A DNA stretch of 24,888 nucleotides from an uncultured bacterium (GTDB lineage Bacteria > Planctomycetota > UBA1135 > GCA-002686595): positions 1 through 24,888 of the forward strand of contig CADEGS010000043.1 of assembly GCA_902826945.1 (NCBI GenBank). The letters run 5' to 3'. Under the pieces are notes generated by a model that saw only the letters and a program-made list of their open reading frames with translations, did no database searches and was not told the DNA's origin. The number at the start of each line of letters is the position of its first letter. Within the stretch, counting starts at the first letter, position 1. This document shows, piece after piece, positions 16,246 to 24,745 of this stretch. Made by a program: the position numbers and the translations under genes.

Positions 16246-17632
16246 GCTCGCGCTCGTCCTCGTCCTGGCCGCGTGCGAGCGCGCTGGCGCGCCCGCCGAG
16301 CGCGCGGGGCGGGCGCTGGCCTTCGAGCCGCTGCCTGCGCTCGATCCGGCCGCCGCGCGCGGCATCGAGGAGGCGCGCGCCGCGCTGCGCGCGGCGCCCG
16401 CGGCCGGCAGCGCGTGGGGCGAGCTCGCGCTGCGCTACCAGGCGAGCGACCTCCTGTCGCAGGCGCTCGACGCCTACGCGCGCGCCGAGGAGCTCGACCC
16501 GGCCGAGCCGCGCTGGCCGTACTACGCCGGGCTCGCGCTCGACCGCCTCGGCCGCGGGCCGGAGGCGCTCGCGGCCTGGCAGCGAGCGCTGGAGCGCGCG
16601 CGCGAGCCCTACGCGCCGATCCTCTGGCGCATGGGGTTCGCCTGGCTGAGCGCCTTCGACCTGGACCGCGCCGAGAGCGCCTTCCGCGCCGCGATCGAGG
16701 CCGCCCCCGACGAGGTCGCGGGCCGGTTCGGCCTGGCGCGCGTGCTGCTCGCGCGCGAGCGCTTCGAGGAGGCCGCCGACGCGGTGCGCGCCGGGCTGTC
16801 GCGCCGGCCCGAGGCCGCCTACGGACACGCGCTCCTGGCGGAGGCCGAGCGGCGTCTCGGGCGGCTCGAGGCGGCGGCGCGCGAGCTGGAGCTCGCCGCC
16901 GGCGCGCCCCCGCTCTACCCCGACCCCTGGGAGGACGAGCTCGCGCGGCGCAACGCGGGCTCGTTCCAGGCGCGCTTCCAGCAGGCCGCCACGCTGTTCG
17001 AGCGCGGGCAGCGCGTGGAGTCGATCGCGCCGCTGGAGGCGCTCGTGCGCGAGGCGCCCGAGAACCGCACCGTGCGCAAGGTGCTGGCGGACGCGTACTC
17101 GCTCACCGGCCGGCTCGACGCCGCCGACGCCTGCTTCCGCGCGCTGCTCGCCGACGCGCCGGACGACCGCCAGACGCTCTCCGCCTGGGCGCAGCACTGC
17201 CTGCGCAACGAGCGCGCGGCGGACGCGCGCGTCGCGCTCGACGCGCTGCTCGCCCGCCATCCCGAGGACGGCCAGGCGCACTACCTGCGCGGCGTCCTGC
17301 TCGAGCGCGAGGAGCGCGCGGCCGATGCGCTGGCGGCGTACCGGCGCTCGCTGTTCCTCGACCAGCGCAACGTGGGGACGCTGCTCGCGATCGGCCGGCT
17401 GGAGCTCGCGCTGCGGCGCGGACCCGAGGCGCGCGACGCCTTCGAGCAGGCGCGGGCGGCGGGCGCCGCGGGCGCCGAGCTGGAGCTCGGCCTGGGGCAG
17501 GCGCTGCTCCAGGCCGGCGACCGCGCGGGAGCGCGCGCGGCGCTCGAGCGCGCGCGCAGCGACCCGGCCGCCGAGCGCCGCGCGCTCGAGCGGCTCGAGC
17601 GCGCGCTGGCGCGGGCGGAGGGCGCGCGATGA
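16235..17632 (+). CDS. TPR-repeat lipoprotein (second cassette)
   Basis: The 465-residue lipoprotein (lipobox LAAC, Cys14) is built of tetratricopeptide-type repeats from about residue 44 to the end, for example AWGELALRYQASDLLSQALDAYARA, LWRMGFAWLSAFDLDRAESAFRAAI and HYLRGVLLEREERAADALAAYRRSL. It is a paralogue of the gene at 13091. Both share EEARAALRAAP/AEQARAALRAAP followed by AWGEL, and a mid-protein joint (PLYPDPWEDELARRN here, PDWRDPFSGELERRR there). The GTG start at 16235 lies inside the end of the preceding propeller gene (11-base overlap). Its stop overlaps the next propeller gene's ATG by four bases. This tight coupling implies fixed co-production with its propeller partner. Confidence 0.84.
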   Translation: MRAELALVLVLAACERAGAPAERAGRALAFEPLPALDPAAARGIEEARAALRAAPAAGSAWGELALRYQASDLLSQALDAYARAEELDPAEPRWPYYAGLALDRLGRGPEALAAWQRALERAREPYAPILWRMGFAWLSAFDLDRAESAFRAAIEAAPDEVAGRFGLARVLLARERFEEAADAVRAGLSRRPEAAYGHALLAEAERRLGRLEAAARELELAAGAPPLYPDPWEDELARRNAGSFQARFQQAATLFERGQRVESIAPLEALVREAPENRTVRKVLADAYSLTGRLDAADACFRALLADAPDDRQTLSAWAQHCLRNERAADARVALDALLARHPEDGQAHYLRGVLLEREERAADALAAYRRSLFLDQRNVGTLLAIGRLELALRRGPEARDAFEQARAAGAAGAELELGLGQALLQAGDRAGARAALERARSDPAAERRALERLERALARAEGAR

Positions 17633-19314
17633 GCGGCGCGCGCGCGGCGCTGGCCCTGCTCGTCGCCGCCGGCTGCGGCGGCGGCGGAGACGACCCGGCG
17701 CCGGCCGCACGCGCGCCCGGCGCCACGCCCTGGCTCGAGGAGTGCGCGCGCGCGCGCGGGCTCGTCTTCGAGCACGTCTCGGGCCACCGGGAGGGCCGCT
17801 ACCTCTTCCCGGAGATCATGGGCGGCGGCGCCGCGCTCGCCGACCTCGACGGGGACGGGGACCTGGACGCGTACCTCGTGCAGTCCGGCCGCCTCGAGCC
17901 CGACGGGGAGGCCCCGGCCCGGAACCGGCTGTTCGAGAACGACGGCCGCGGCCGCTTCTCCGACCGCAGCGCCGGGAGCGGCGCCGACGACGCGGGCTAC
18001 GGCATGGGCGTCGCGCTCGGCGACGCCGACGGCGACGGCGACCCCGACCTGTACGTCACGAACGTCGGCCCGAACGCGCTGCTCCGGAACGAGGGCGGGC
18101 TGCGCTTCTCCGACGCGAGCGCCTCCGCGCGCGCGGGCGAGCCGCAGTGGAGCGCCTCGGCGGCGTTCTTCGACGCGGACAACGACGCCGACCTCGACCT
18201 GTTCGTGACGAACTACGTGCGCTGGACGCCGGCCGACGAGCGCGTCTGCGAGCAGGTGGCGATGGGCCCCGACTACTGCAGCCCGAAAGCCTACCGCGCC
18301 CCCGCGCCGGACACGTTCCTGCGCAACGAGGGCGACGGGACGTTCGCCGAGCGCTCGTCGGAGGCCGGCCTGCGCGCGACCTTCGGGAACGGCCTGGGGG
18401 TGCTGTGCACGGACTTCGACGGCGACGGCTGGATGGACGTCTTCGTCGCCAACGACGGCACGGTCAACCAGCTCTGGCACAACGGCGCCGACGGCACCTT
18501 CGCCGACGAGGCGCTCCTGCGCGGCGTCGGCCTCGACATGGACGGGACGGCCAAGGCCGGCATGGGCGTGGCGGCGGCCGACCTCGACGGCGACGGGGAC
18601 GAGGAGCTCCTGGTCGTGAACCTGACGGCGGAGTCCGACTCGCTGCACCGCAACGAGGGCAGCTCCTTCAGCGACCGCTCGGCGGCCAGCGGCCTGGCCT
18701 CGCTCACGCGCGGCGCGACGCGCTTCGGGGTCGCCTTCGTCGACCTCGACAACGACGGGCTGGCAGACCTGTTCGAGGCCAACGGGCGCGTCTCGCGCGC
18801 CGGCCAGCCGCTCGCCGCCGACCCCTACGCCGAGCCCAACGCGCTCCTGCGCCAGGTCTCCCCCTGGCGCTTCGAGGAGGTGCTGCCCCAGGGCGGCGTC
18901 GCGCGAGCGCTGGTCGCGACCAGCCGCGCGGCCGCCTTCGGCGACGTGGACGGCGACGGCGGCGTGGACGTCCTGGTCGTCAACCGCGACGCGCCCGCGC
19001 ACCTGCTGCGGAACGCGCTCTCCGCGCGCGGCGGCTGGGCGCGCCTGCGCGTGCTCGACGCGCGCGGCGCGGACGCGCTCGGGGCGCGCGTGCGGCTGGT
19101 CGTCGCAGGGAGCGCGCGCACGGCGGTCGTGCGCAGCGCCTACAGCTACGACGCGGCCTCGGACCCGGCGCTGCACGTCGGCCTGGGCGACGCGCCCGCG
19201 ATCGAGCGCGCCGAGGTGACCTGGGTCGGCGGCGCGCGCGAGGCCTTCGGTCCGCTGGCCGCCGGCGCGACGCACGAGCTGCGCCGCGGGCAGGGGACGG
19301 CCCTCGAACGGTGA
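17629..19314 (+). CDS. CRTAC1-type FG-GAP/VCBS propeller lipoprotein with C-terminal ASPIC/UnbV region (second cassette)
   Basis: The 561-residue lipoprotein (lipobox AAGC, Cys16) is nearly collinear with the product of 14521. Shared blocks include HVSGHREG, FPEIMGGGAAL, DLDGDGDLDAYLVQSG, GYGMGVA, PDYCSPK and DVDGDG. Seven calcium-loop motifs begin near residues 72, 132, 182, 262, 318, 372 and 439; the third reads DADNDADLD. The ASPIC/UnbV-like tail is at about 480-548 (ALGARVRLVV, HVGLGDAPAIERAEVTWVGG). The Cys pair (207 and 217) matches that of the paralogue. The ATG overlaps the stop of the TPR gene (ATGA), so translation is coupled. It is probably envelope-anchored and calcium-dependent; the ligand is unknown. 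It converges on tyrS with a 13-base gap and no visible T-tract terminator. Confidence 0.88.
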   Translation: MSGARAALALLVAAGCGGGGDDPAPAARAPGATPWLEECARARGLVFEHVSGHREGRYLFPEIMGGGAALADLDGDGDLDAYLVQSGRLEPDGEAPARNRLFENDGRGRFSDRSAGSGADDAGYGMGVALGDADGDGDPDLYVTNVGPNALLRNEGGLRFSDASASARAGEPQWSASAAFFDADNDADLDLFVTNYVRWTPADERVCEQVAMGPDYCSPKAYRAPAPDTFLRNEGDGTFAERSSEAGLRATFGNGLGVLCTDFDGDGWMDVFVANDGTVNQLWHNGADGTFADEALLRGVGLDMDGTAKAGMGVAAADLDGDGDEELLVVNLTAESDSLHRNEGSSFSDRSAASGLASLTRGATRFGVAFVDLDNDGLADLFEANGRVSRAGQPLAADPYAEPNALLRQVSPWRFEEVLPQGGVARALVATSRAAAFGDVDGDGGVDVLVVNRDAPAHLLRNALSARGGWARLRVLDARGADALGARVRLVVAGSARTAVVRSAYSYDAASDPALHVGLGDAPAIERAEVTWVGGAREAFGPLAAGATHELRRGQGTALER

Positions 19315-19327
19315 GGGCGGTGCCGGC

Positions 19328-20536
19328 CTAGCGCGCGCGCACGCGCGCGAAGCGGCGCTTGCCGACCTGGAGCAGGAGCGCCTGCTCGGGACGCGGCACG
19401 AGCTGGCGCGGGTCGGCCACGACGGCGCCGTCGACGCGCACGCCGCCCTGCTGGATCAGGCGCCGCGCGTCGGAGCTCGAGGAGGCCAGGCCGACCTCGC
19501 GCAGCAGCACGTCGAGCGGCAGCCCCGACGCGGGCCAGTCGCCCTCGTAGACGCGCTCGGGGACGTCGTCGGGGAGCTCCTTGAGCGCGAACTGCCGGCG
19601 GAAGGCCTCGCGCGCCGCCGCCGCCGCCTCGCGCCCGTGCAGCGCCGCGGTCAGCTCCTCGGCCAGGCGCACCTTGGCGTCGCGCGGGTGGCCGGCGAGC
19701 AGCGCGTCGATCTCGGCCTGGCCCACGTCGGTCAGGAGCGCGAACCACTGCCCCATCGCGTCGTCGGCCACGCTCATCGTCTTGCCGAAGACCTCGCCGG
19801 GCGGGTCGGTGAGCCCGATCGCGTTGCCGTACGACTTGCTCATCTTGCGGCCGTCGAGGCCGTCGACGAGCGGCAGGGTCAGCACGCACTGCGGCGCCTG
19901 GCCCTCCTGCACCTGCAGGTCGCGCCCGCGCAGCAGGTTGAAGAGCTGGTCCGTGCCGCCGATCTCGACGTCGGCGCGCACCATGACCGAGTCCCAGCCC
20001 TGCATCAGCGGGTAAAGGAACTCGTGGATGCCGATCGGCTGGTCCTCCTGCACGCGCTTCTGGAACGTGTCGCGCGCGAGCATCTGCGCCACGGTCATGC
20101 GGCTGGCCAGGCGCAAGAGCTCCTGGAAGCCCATCGCGTCGAACCACTCGGAGTTGTGGCGCACCTCGGTGCGCTCCCAGTCGAGCACCAGCCGCGCCTG
20201 CTCGGTGTAGGTGCGCAGGTTCGCCTGCACGTCCTCGCGCGTGAGCTGCGGGCGCAGCTTGTTGCGGCCCGAGGGGTCCCCCACCATGGCCGTCGCGTCG
20301 CCGACGATCAGCACCGCGGTGTGCCCCGCGTCCTGCAGCGCGCGCAGCTTGCGCAGCGGCACCGCGTGGCCCACGTGCAGGTCGGGCGAGCTCGGGTCCA
20401 TGCCGAACTTCACGCGCAGCCCGCGGCCCTGCGCGCGCGCCGCGCGCAGCCTGGCCTCCAGCTCGACCGGCTCGATCAGATCGACGGCGCCGCGGCGGAA
20501 GACGCCCAGGTCGTCGCTCGGCTCGCTCGCGCCCAT
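19328..20536 (-). CDS. tyrS: Tyrosyl-tRNA synthetase
   Basis: TyrRS charges tRNA-Tyr with tyrosine. The 402-residue protein is a class I synthetase with HVGH at 54-57, KMSKS at 231-235 and a C-terminal S4 RNA-binding domain from about 338 (LDVLLREVGL, then ARRLIQQGGVRVDG). The N-terminal block KFGMDPSSPDLHVGH is typical of the TyrZ-type subgroup; classic TyrS starts with a YxGxDPT-like form. The ATG at 20536 is preferred. An in-frame ATG at 20548 and a TTG at 20572 would add only non-conserved residues. It lies 37 bases after the lipoprotein gene and is probably the last gene of a minus-strand run from rpsA. Confidence 0.94.
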   Translation of the reverse strand: MGASEPSDDLGVFRRGAVDLIEPVELEARLRAARAQGRGLRVKFGMDPSSPDLHVGHAVPLRKLRALQDAGHTAVLIVGDATAMVGDPSGRNKLRPQLTREDVQANLRTYTEQARLVLDWERTEVRHNSEWFDAMGFQELLRLASRMTVAQMLARDTFQKRVQEDQPIGIHEFLYPLMQGWDSVMVRADVEIGGTDQLFNLLRGRDLQVQEGQAPQCVLTLPLVDGLDGRKMSKSYGNAIGLTDPPGEVFGKTMSVADDAMGQWFALLTDVGQAEIDALLAGHPRDAKVRLAEELTAALHGREAAAAAREAFRRQFALKELPDDVPERVYEGDWPASGLPLDVLLREVGLASSSSDARRLIQQGGVRVDGAVVADPRQLVPRPEQALLLQVGKRRFARVRAR

Positions 20537-20573
20537 GGCCGACAGCATGCCGCGCCGGGGGCGCGCGACCAAG

Positions 20574-21563
20574 TCAGCTCCCGGGCGGCCCGGCCGCTCC
20601 CACGTCGAGGCGCGGGCGCTCGCGCGCGCGCGTCTCCTGCGCGAGCGCCGCCGCCCACTCCGCGGGCTGCATGCCGCCCCAGGCCTCGTCGCACAGCCAG
20701 CGCAGGGCCGGCGCCAGCGCCAGCACCCGCTCGGGCTCGCTCGCCGCCCACTCGCTCACGAGCGGCGCGAGCGCCGCCAGCGCCTCCTGGCGGCGCGGGC
20801 TGGCCACGCGCACCGCGCGCTCGAGCAGGGACGCCGTGCGGACGCGGCCCGCGCGCGCGTAGCGCACGAGCTCCTCGACCGCGACCGGCGCCGGAGGGAG
20901 CTCGGGCGCGAGCCGCACGCGCTCGCACGGCACGACCGCGATCCGGGTGGCCGGCAGCTCGCCCGCGGGCGTCTCCCACGTGCCGCTCGAGAGGCGCAGC
21001 GACCAGCGCTCGCGCACGGCCATGGCCGGCCCGAGCGGGATCTCCTCCAGAGCCAGCTCCCGGCGCGTGGTGCGGCCCGGCGGCAGCTCGAGGCGCTCGA
21101 GCTCCGCCACGGGACGGGTGCGGGCCTCGCGCGTCAGGCCGCCGTCGGGCGTGACCGCGACGCGCAGCGTCCCCAGGCGGGCCGGCGGCGAGCGCAGGAC
21201 GAGCGGCTCCGGCGCCTCGGAGCGCGCCAGGAGCACGACCCGGTGGCGCCCGGGCTCGCCCGTCGGCTCGCTGACGAGCCGCAGCGCGACCGAGCGCGCC
21301 AGGCGGCGGCCGTCGAGCACGCGCTCGAGGAGCGCCAGCCGCTCGCCGCCCCGCCCGTCGCCCGCGGCCGCGCGCGCGCGCAGCCGGAGGACCAGCGCCT
21401 CCGCCAGGGCGTCGTCGCCGTCGTCCAGCGCCGCCGCCGCGGCGTCCCACAGCGGGTCCGCGGCGGGCGGCGCGACGAGCGTCCCCGCCGCGCCGCCGCC
21501 GGCGCAGGCGCCCCCGAGGAGCCCGAGGGAGACGAGGCCCCAGGCGAGGGCGCCCGCGCGCAC
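20574..21563 (-). CDS. Hypothetical lipoprotein
   Basis: I do not recognise a named family. The 329-residue product has a clear lipoprotein signal (lipobox LGGAC, Cys20) and a Gly/Ala linker. A helical Leu/Ala/Arg-rich segment follows at about 37-95. A mostly beta middle (about 95-230) contains strands such as VALRLVSEP, HRVVLLAR and LVLRSPPARLGTLRVAVTP and may be an Ig-like fold. A helical tail runs to the end. No catalytic motif is visible. The GTG start lies four bases after the rpsA stop, so it probably shares the rpsA transcript, though such placement next to a ribosomal protein gene says little about function. The codon choice is as GC-rich as its neighbours. Confidence 0.7.
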   Translation of the reverse strand: MRAGALAWGLVSLGLLGGACAGGGAAGTLVAPPAADPLWDAAAAALDDGDDALAEALVLRLRARAAAGDGRGGERLALLERVLDGRRLARSVALRLVSEPTGEPGRHRVVLLARSEAPEPLVLRSPPARLGTLRVAVTPDGGLTREARTRPVAELERLELPPGRTTRRELALEEIPLGPAMAVRERWSLRLSSGTWETPAGELPATRIAVVPCERVRLAPELPPAPVAVEELVRYARAGRVRTASLLERAVRVASPRRQEALAALAPLVSEWAASEPERVLALAPALRWLCDEAWGGMQPAEWAAALAQETRARERPRLDVGAAGPPGS

Positions 21564-21567
21564 CGCG

Positions 21568-23319
21568 CTAGCCCTCGTCCGGAGCCTCTCCGTCGGCCGG
21601 CGCGCTGTCCGGCGGCGGGATGCCCGCGGCCTTCGCGGCGCGCGCCGCCGCGGCGATCTTCTCGTTCTCCTCGAAGTCCGCGTGCACGAACGAGAGGCCG
21701 ATCTTGCGCTCCTCGGTGTCCACGCGGATCACGCGCACCTCGATCTTCATGCCGGGCTGCACGATGTCCTCGGGCGACTCGATCTTGTGATCGGACAGCT
21801 CCGAGATGTGCAGCAGACCCTCGAGGTTGTCCTCGAGCTTCACGAAGACGCCGAAGTTCGTGATCTTCGTCACGTAGCCGGAGAGCAGGTCGCCGACGTG
21901 GTAGTTGCCGGGGATCTCCTCGCGCCACGGGTCGGAGGTCAGCTGCTTCAGGCCGAGCGCGATGCGCTTCTTCTCGGTGTCCACCGAGAGCACGACGCAG
22001 GTCAGCTTGTCGCCCTTGCGGACCATCTCCGAGGGGTGCGAGACCTTCTTGGTCCAGCTCATGTCGGAGACGTGCAGCAGGCCGTCGATGCCCTCCTCGA
22101 TCTCGACGAACGCGCCGTAGGTCGTGAGGTTGCGCACCGTGCCCTCGATGATCGTGCCCGGCGGGTAGTTCTGCTCGACGAGGTCCCAGGGGTTCGTCTC
22201 GGCCTGCTTCATGCCGAGCGAGATCTCCTGCTTCTCCATGTCGATCTCGAGCACCACGACCTCGACCTTGTCGGCGGGGTTCACCATCTCGGACGGATGG
22301 TTGATGCGCTTGGTCCAGGACATCTCGGAGATGTGCACCAGGCCCTCGACGCCGTCCTCGAGCTTCACGAAGGCGCCGTACGACATGATGTTCACCACCT
22401 CGCCGACGTGCTTCGAGTTGACGGGGTAGCGCTTGTCGATGCCCTCCCAGGGCGAGGCGCTCTTCTGCTTGAGGCCGAGCGCGATGCGCTCGCGCTCGAA
22501 ATCCACGCGCAGCACCTTGACCTCGATCTCCTGACCCAGCGCGACCATCTCCGAGGGGTGCCGCACGCGGCCCCAGGACATGTCGGTGATGTGCAGCAGG
22601 CCGTCGATGCCGCCCAGGTCCACGAACACGCCGAAGTCGGCGATGTTCTTGACCACCCCGTTGCGGATCTGGCCCTCCTGGATGTCCTTGAGCAGCTCCT
22701 CCTTGAGGCGCTGGCGCTCCTCCTCGAGCAGCTTGCGCCGCGAGATCACGACGTTCATCCGCTCGGGGTCGATCTTGATGATGCGCGCGCGGATCGGCTC
22801 GCCGATGAAGTCGGAGATGTCGTGCGTGCGGCGCAGGTTGACCTGCGACGCGGGCAGGAACACGTTCACGCCCTGCACGTCCACGAGCAGGCCGCCCTTG
22901 ATCTTGCGCTGCACGATGCCGTGGATCTCGTCGCCCTCGTTGTAGGTGGCGGCGAGCTTCTCCCAGGCGCGCAAGCGGTCGGCCCGGCGCTTCGAGAGGA
23001 TCGCGGTGTCGTCCTCGTCCAGCCCGTCGTAGAAGACGTCGTGGACCTCGCCCGGGACCGGCAGCGAGTCGCCGAACTCGGCCAGCGGGATCGTGCCCTC
23101 GGCCTTGCCGCCGATGTCGAGCACGACCAGGCCCGTGCGCTGATCGACGGAGTCGACCTTGGCCTTGACGATGGAGCCGGGGCGGATGTCGGCGATGGAG
23201 GCGGTCAGGGCGCTGGTCAGGGACTCGATGTCGACGCCGCCGAGGGCGGCCTCGACGCGGCGGTCGAGCTCCTCGGGGTCGAGCTCGTAGCGCTTGACGC
23301 GTTGCGTGGACTGGGGCAT
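21568..23319 (-). CDS. rpsA: 30S ribosomal protein S1
   Basis: S1 binds mRNA and helps load it on the 30S subunit. The 583-residue protein has six S1 (OB-fold) repeats at about 44-112, 126-196, 213-285, 300-373, 387-459 and 474-545. Repeats three to six carry typical strands such as ADFGVFVDLGGIDGLLHITD and YGAFVKLEDGVEGLVHISE. This six-repeat layout matches full-length S1 of E. coli type. An acidic Pro/Ala tail follows. The ATG at 23319 starts the protein directly; no Shine-Dalgarno precedes it, as is common for rpsA. The gene uses noticeably more A/T-containing codons than its neighbours, consistent with high expression. The cmk-plsC-rpsA order is widely conserved in bacteria. Confidence 0.95.
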   Translation of the reverse strand: MPQSTQRVKRYELDPEELDRRVEAALGGVDIESLTSALTASIADIRPGSIVKAKVDSVDQRTGLVVLDIGGKAEGTIPLAEFGDSLPVPGEVHDVFYDGLDEDDTAILSKRRADRLRAWEKLAATYNEGDEIHGIVQRKIKGGLLVDVQGVNVFLPASQVNLRRTHDISDFIGEPIRARIIKIDPERMNVVISRRKLLEEERQRLKEELLKDIQEGQIRNGVVKNIADFGVFVDLGGIDGLLHITDMSWGRVRHPSEMVALGQEIEVKVLRVDFERERIALGLKQKSASPWEGIDKRYPVNSKHVGEVVNIMSYGAFVKLEDGVEGLVHISEMSWTKRINHPSEMVNPADKVEVVVLEIDMEKQEISLGMKQAETNPWDLVEQNYPPGTIIEGTVRNLTTYGAFVEIEEGIDGLLHVSDMSWTKKVSHPSEMVRKGDKLTCVVLSVDTEKKRIALGLKQLTSDPWREEIPGNYHVGDLLSGYVTKITNFGVFVKLEDNLEGLLHISELSDHKIESPEDIVQPGMKIEVRVIRVDTEERKIGLSFVHADFEENEKIAAAARAAKAAGIPPPDSAPADGEAPDEG

Positions 23320-23429
23320 GGAACGGGACGGGCGAAGAGGGGTCGACAACTCCGTAGCACAAGGTCCCGCGGCGACGCACCGCGGGCGGTCCGCGGCCCC
23401 CCGGGGGGGCGCGCGGCGAGCGGAGCATG
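23320..23429 (-). other. plsC-rpsA intergenic region, 110 bases
   Basis: This gap holds three CCGCGG sites (23367-23372, 23380-23385, 23391-23396) and a C6G7 run (23397-23409) that could fold into a stem after plsC. No T tract follows the stem and no -35/-10 pair is convincing. It presumably contains the rpsA promoter and leader, which in other bacteria is the site of S1 autoregulation. That role is inferred, not seen. Confidence 0.4.
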
Positions 23430-24083
23430 TTAGCGATCGGCAGGCCCGGGGGAACCCCGTTCCCCGATCAGCGCCGCCACGGCCTCCCGCGCGCGCTCCA
23501 GCGCGTCCGCTTCTCCGGGGTCGATCGCAGCGCCGAAGCGCACCCCGACGGGCACGAAGAGGCGCGGCCAGCGCGCCCCGCGCCCCAGGGCGCGGCCCGT
23601 GCCGCGGATCCCGGCCGGGACGATCGGCGCGCCCGCCATGCGCGCCGCGAGCAGCGCTCCCGGGCGGAACGGTCCCAGGCTGCCGTCCGCGCCGCGCGTG
23701 CCCTCGGGGTAGACCGCCACCAGGTCGCCCGCGGCGAGGTGCGCCGCCATCGTCCGCAGCGCGGCGCGGTCGGCGGCCCCACGCCGGATCAGGATCGCGC
23801 CCGAGCCCTCCATCACGAAGGCCAGGAAGCGCGAGCGCGCCAGGCTGTCGCGCGCGACGAAGCACACGTGCCTGCGCGTCGCGGCGGCGATGGCGGGGAT
23901 GTCGAGGAACGAGCGGTGGTTGGCCACGATCAGGGCGCCGCCCGCCGCCGGCAGGTGCTGCGCGCCCTCGACGCGCAGCCGGTGGAACGCGTGCAGGTAG
24001 GACCAGACGAGCGAGCGTCCGAGCCAGTAGACCCAGTTGTGCCCGCGCAGCGCGGCGGGGTCGCGGCCGACCTCGGCGCTCAA
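23430..24083 (-). CDS. plsC: 1-acyl-sn-glycerol-3-phosphate acyltransferase family protein
   Basis: The PlsC/LPLAT family moves fatty acyl groups onto lysophosphatidic acid to make phosphatidic acid at the inner membrane. The 217-residue length fits. The catalytic NHRSFLD (55-61; His56, Asp61) and the glycerol-phosphate-binding YPEGTR (125-130) are in order, followed by PFRPGA and a PIVPAGIRGT strand. The TTG start overlaps the cmk stop by four bases (TTGA), which parallels the ATGA and GTGA overlaps elsewhere. No better start codon exists before the conserved region. The cmk-plsC pair followed by rpsA is a common gene order. The family is certain; the exact acceptor is inferred. Confidence 0.9.
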   Translation of the reverse strand: MSAEVGRDPAALRGHNWVYWLGRSLVWSYLHAFHRLRVEGAQHLPAAGGALIVANHRSFLDIPAIAAATRRHVCFVARDSLARSRFLAFVMEGSGAILIRRGAADRAALRTMAAHLAAGDLVAVYPEGTRGADGSLGPFRPGALLAARMAGAPIVPAGIRGTGRALGRGARWPRLFVPVGVRFGAAIDPGEADALERAREAVAALIGERGSPGPADR

Positions 24084-24745
24084 GCTCCGGGCCCCTGCGC
24101 CCCGCGCACGTGCGCCAGGATGCGCTCGACGACCTCCTCCACGCCCAGGTCGTCGGCGTCGATCACGACCGCGTCCGGGGCGCGCGCGAGCGGCGAGTGC
24201 GCGCGCGTCGTGTCGAGGCGGTCGCGGCGCTCGATGTCGGCCTGGATCTCGTCGACGGCGGCCGGCTCGTCGCCGTGCCCCTCCTGGCGCGCCCGGCGCC
24301 GCGCCCGCTCGCGCGGGCTCGCGACCAGGAAGAACTTGTGGGGCGCCTCGGGGAAGACGACCGTCGTCGTGTCGCGCCCCTCCGCCACCGCGCCCCCGAG
24401 CGCGCGCGCGAGCTCGCGCTGGCGCGCGACCACGGCCTGACGCACCCCGGGGTGCGCGGAGACGGCCGAGACGTTGAGCGTGACCGTGCGCGAGCGCACG
24501 TGCGGCTCGCCCGGCACACCGTCCATCCGGATGCGCCCCTGCGCGTCGAAGTCGAGCACGAGCGCGCGCGCGATCCGCGCGCAGGCCTCGCCGTCGGAGG
24601 GATGCACGCCGCGCTCGAGCACGGCCAGCGTCACGGCGCGGTACATCGCGCCCGTGTCGAGGAAGGCGAGGCCGAGCGCGCGCGCCACGCGCGCGGCGAC
24701 CGTGCTCTTGCCCGCGCCGGCGGGCCCGTCGATGGCGACGATCAC
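24080..24745 (-). CDS. cmk: Cytidylate kinase
   Basis: Cmk phosphorylates CMP and dCMP for nucleotide salvage and phospholipid precursor supply. The 221-residue length is normal. The P-loop GPAGAGKST is at 7-15, LDTGAMYRA at 29-37, EGRDTTTVVFP at 122-132 (usually EGRDIGTVVFP) and RDRLDTTRAHSPL at 174-186. The GTG at 24745 is chosen because AGGAGG stands four bases before it and the protein then begins directly with IVAIDGP. An upstream ATG at 24781 would run through the preceding gene. The start overlaps that gene's stop (GTGA). Confidence is high. Confidence 0.93.
   Translation of the reverse strand: MIVAIDGPAGAGKSTVAARVARALGLAFLDTGAMYRAVTLAVLERGVHPSDGEACARIARALVLDFDAQGRIRMDGVPGEPHVRSRTVTLNVSAVSAHPGVRQAVVARQRELARALGGAVAEGRDTTTVVFPEAPHKFFLVASPRERARRRARQEGHGDEPAAVDEIQADIERRDRLDTTRAHSPLARAPDAVVIDADDLGVEEVVERILAHVRGAQGPGA

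Noticed and set aside
20537..20572. TTG at 20572 or ATG at 20548 as the tyrS start
   Set aside because: The added residues are Arg/Gly-rich and outside the conserved TyrRS region; the ATG at 20536 gives a normal length.
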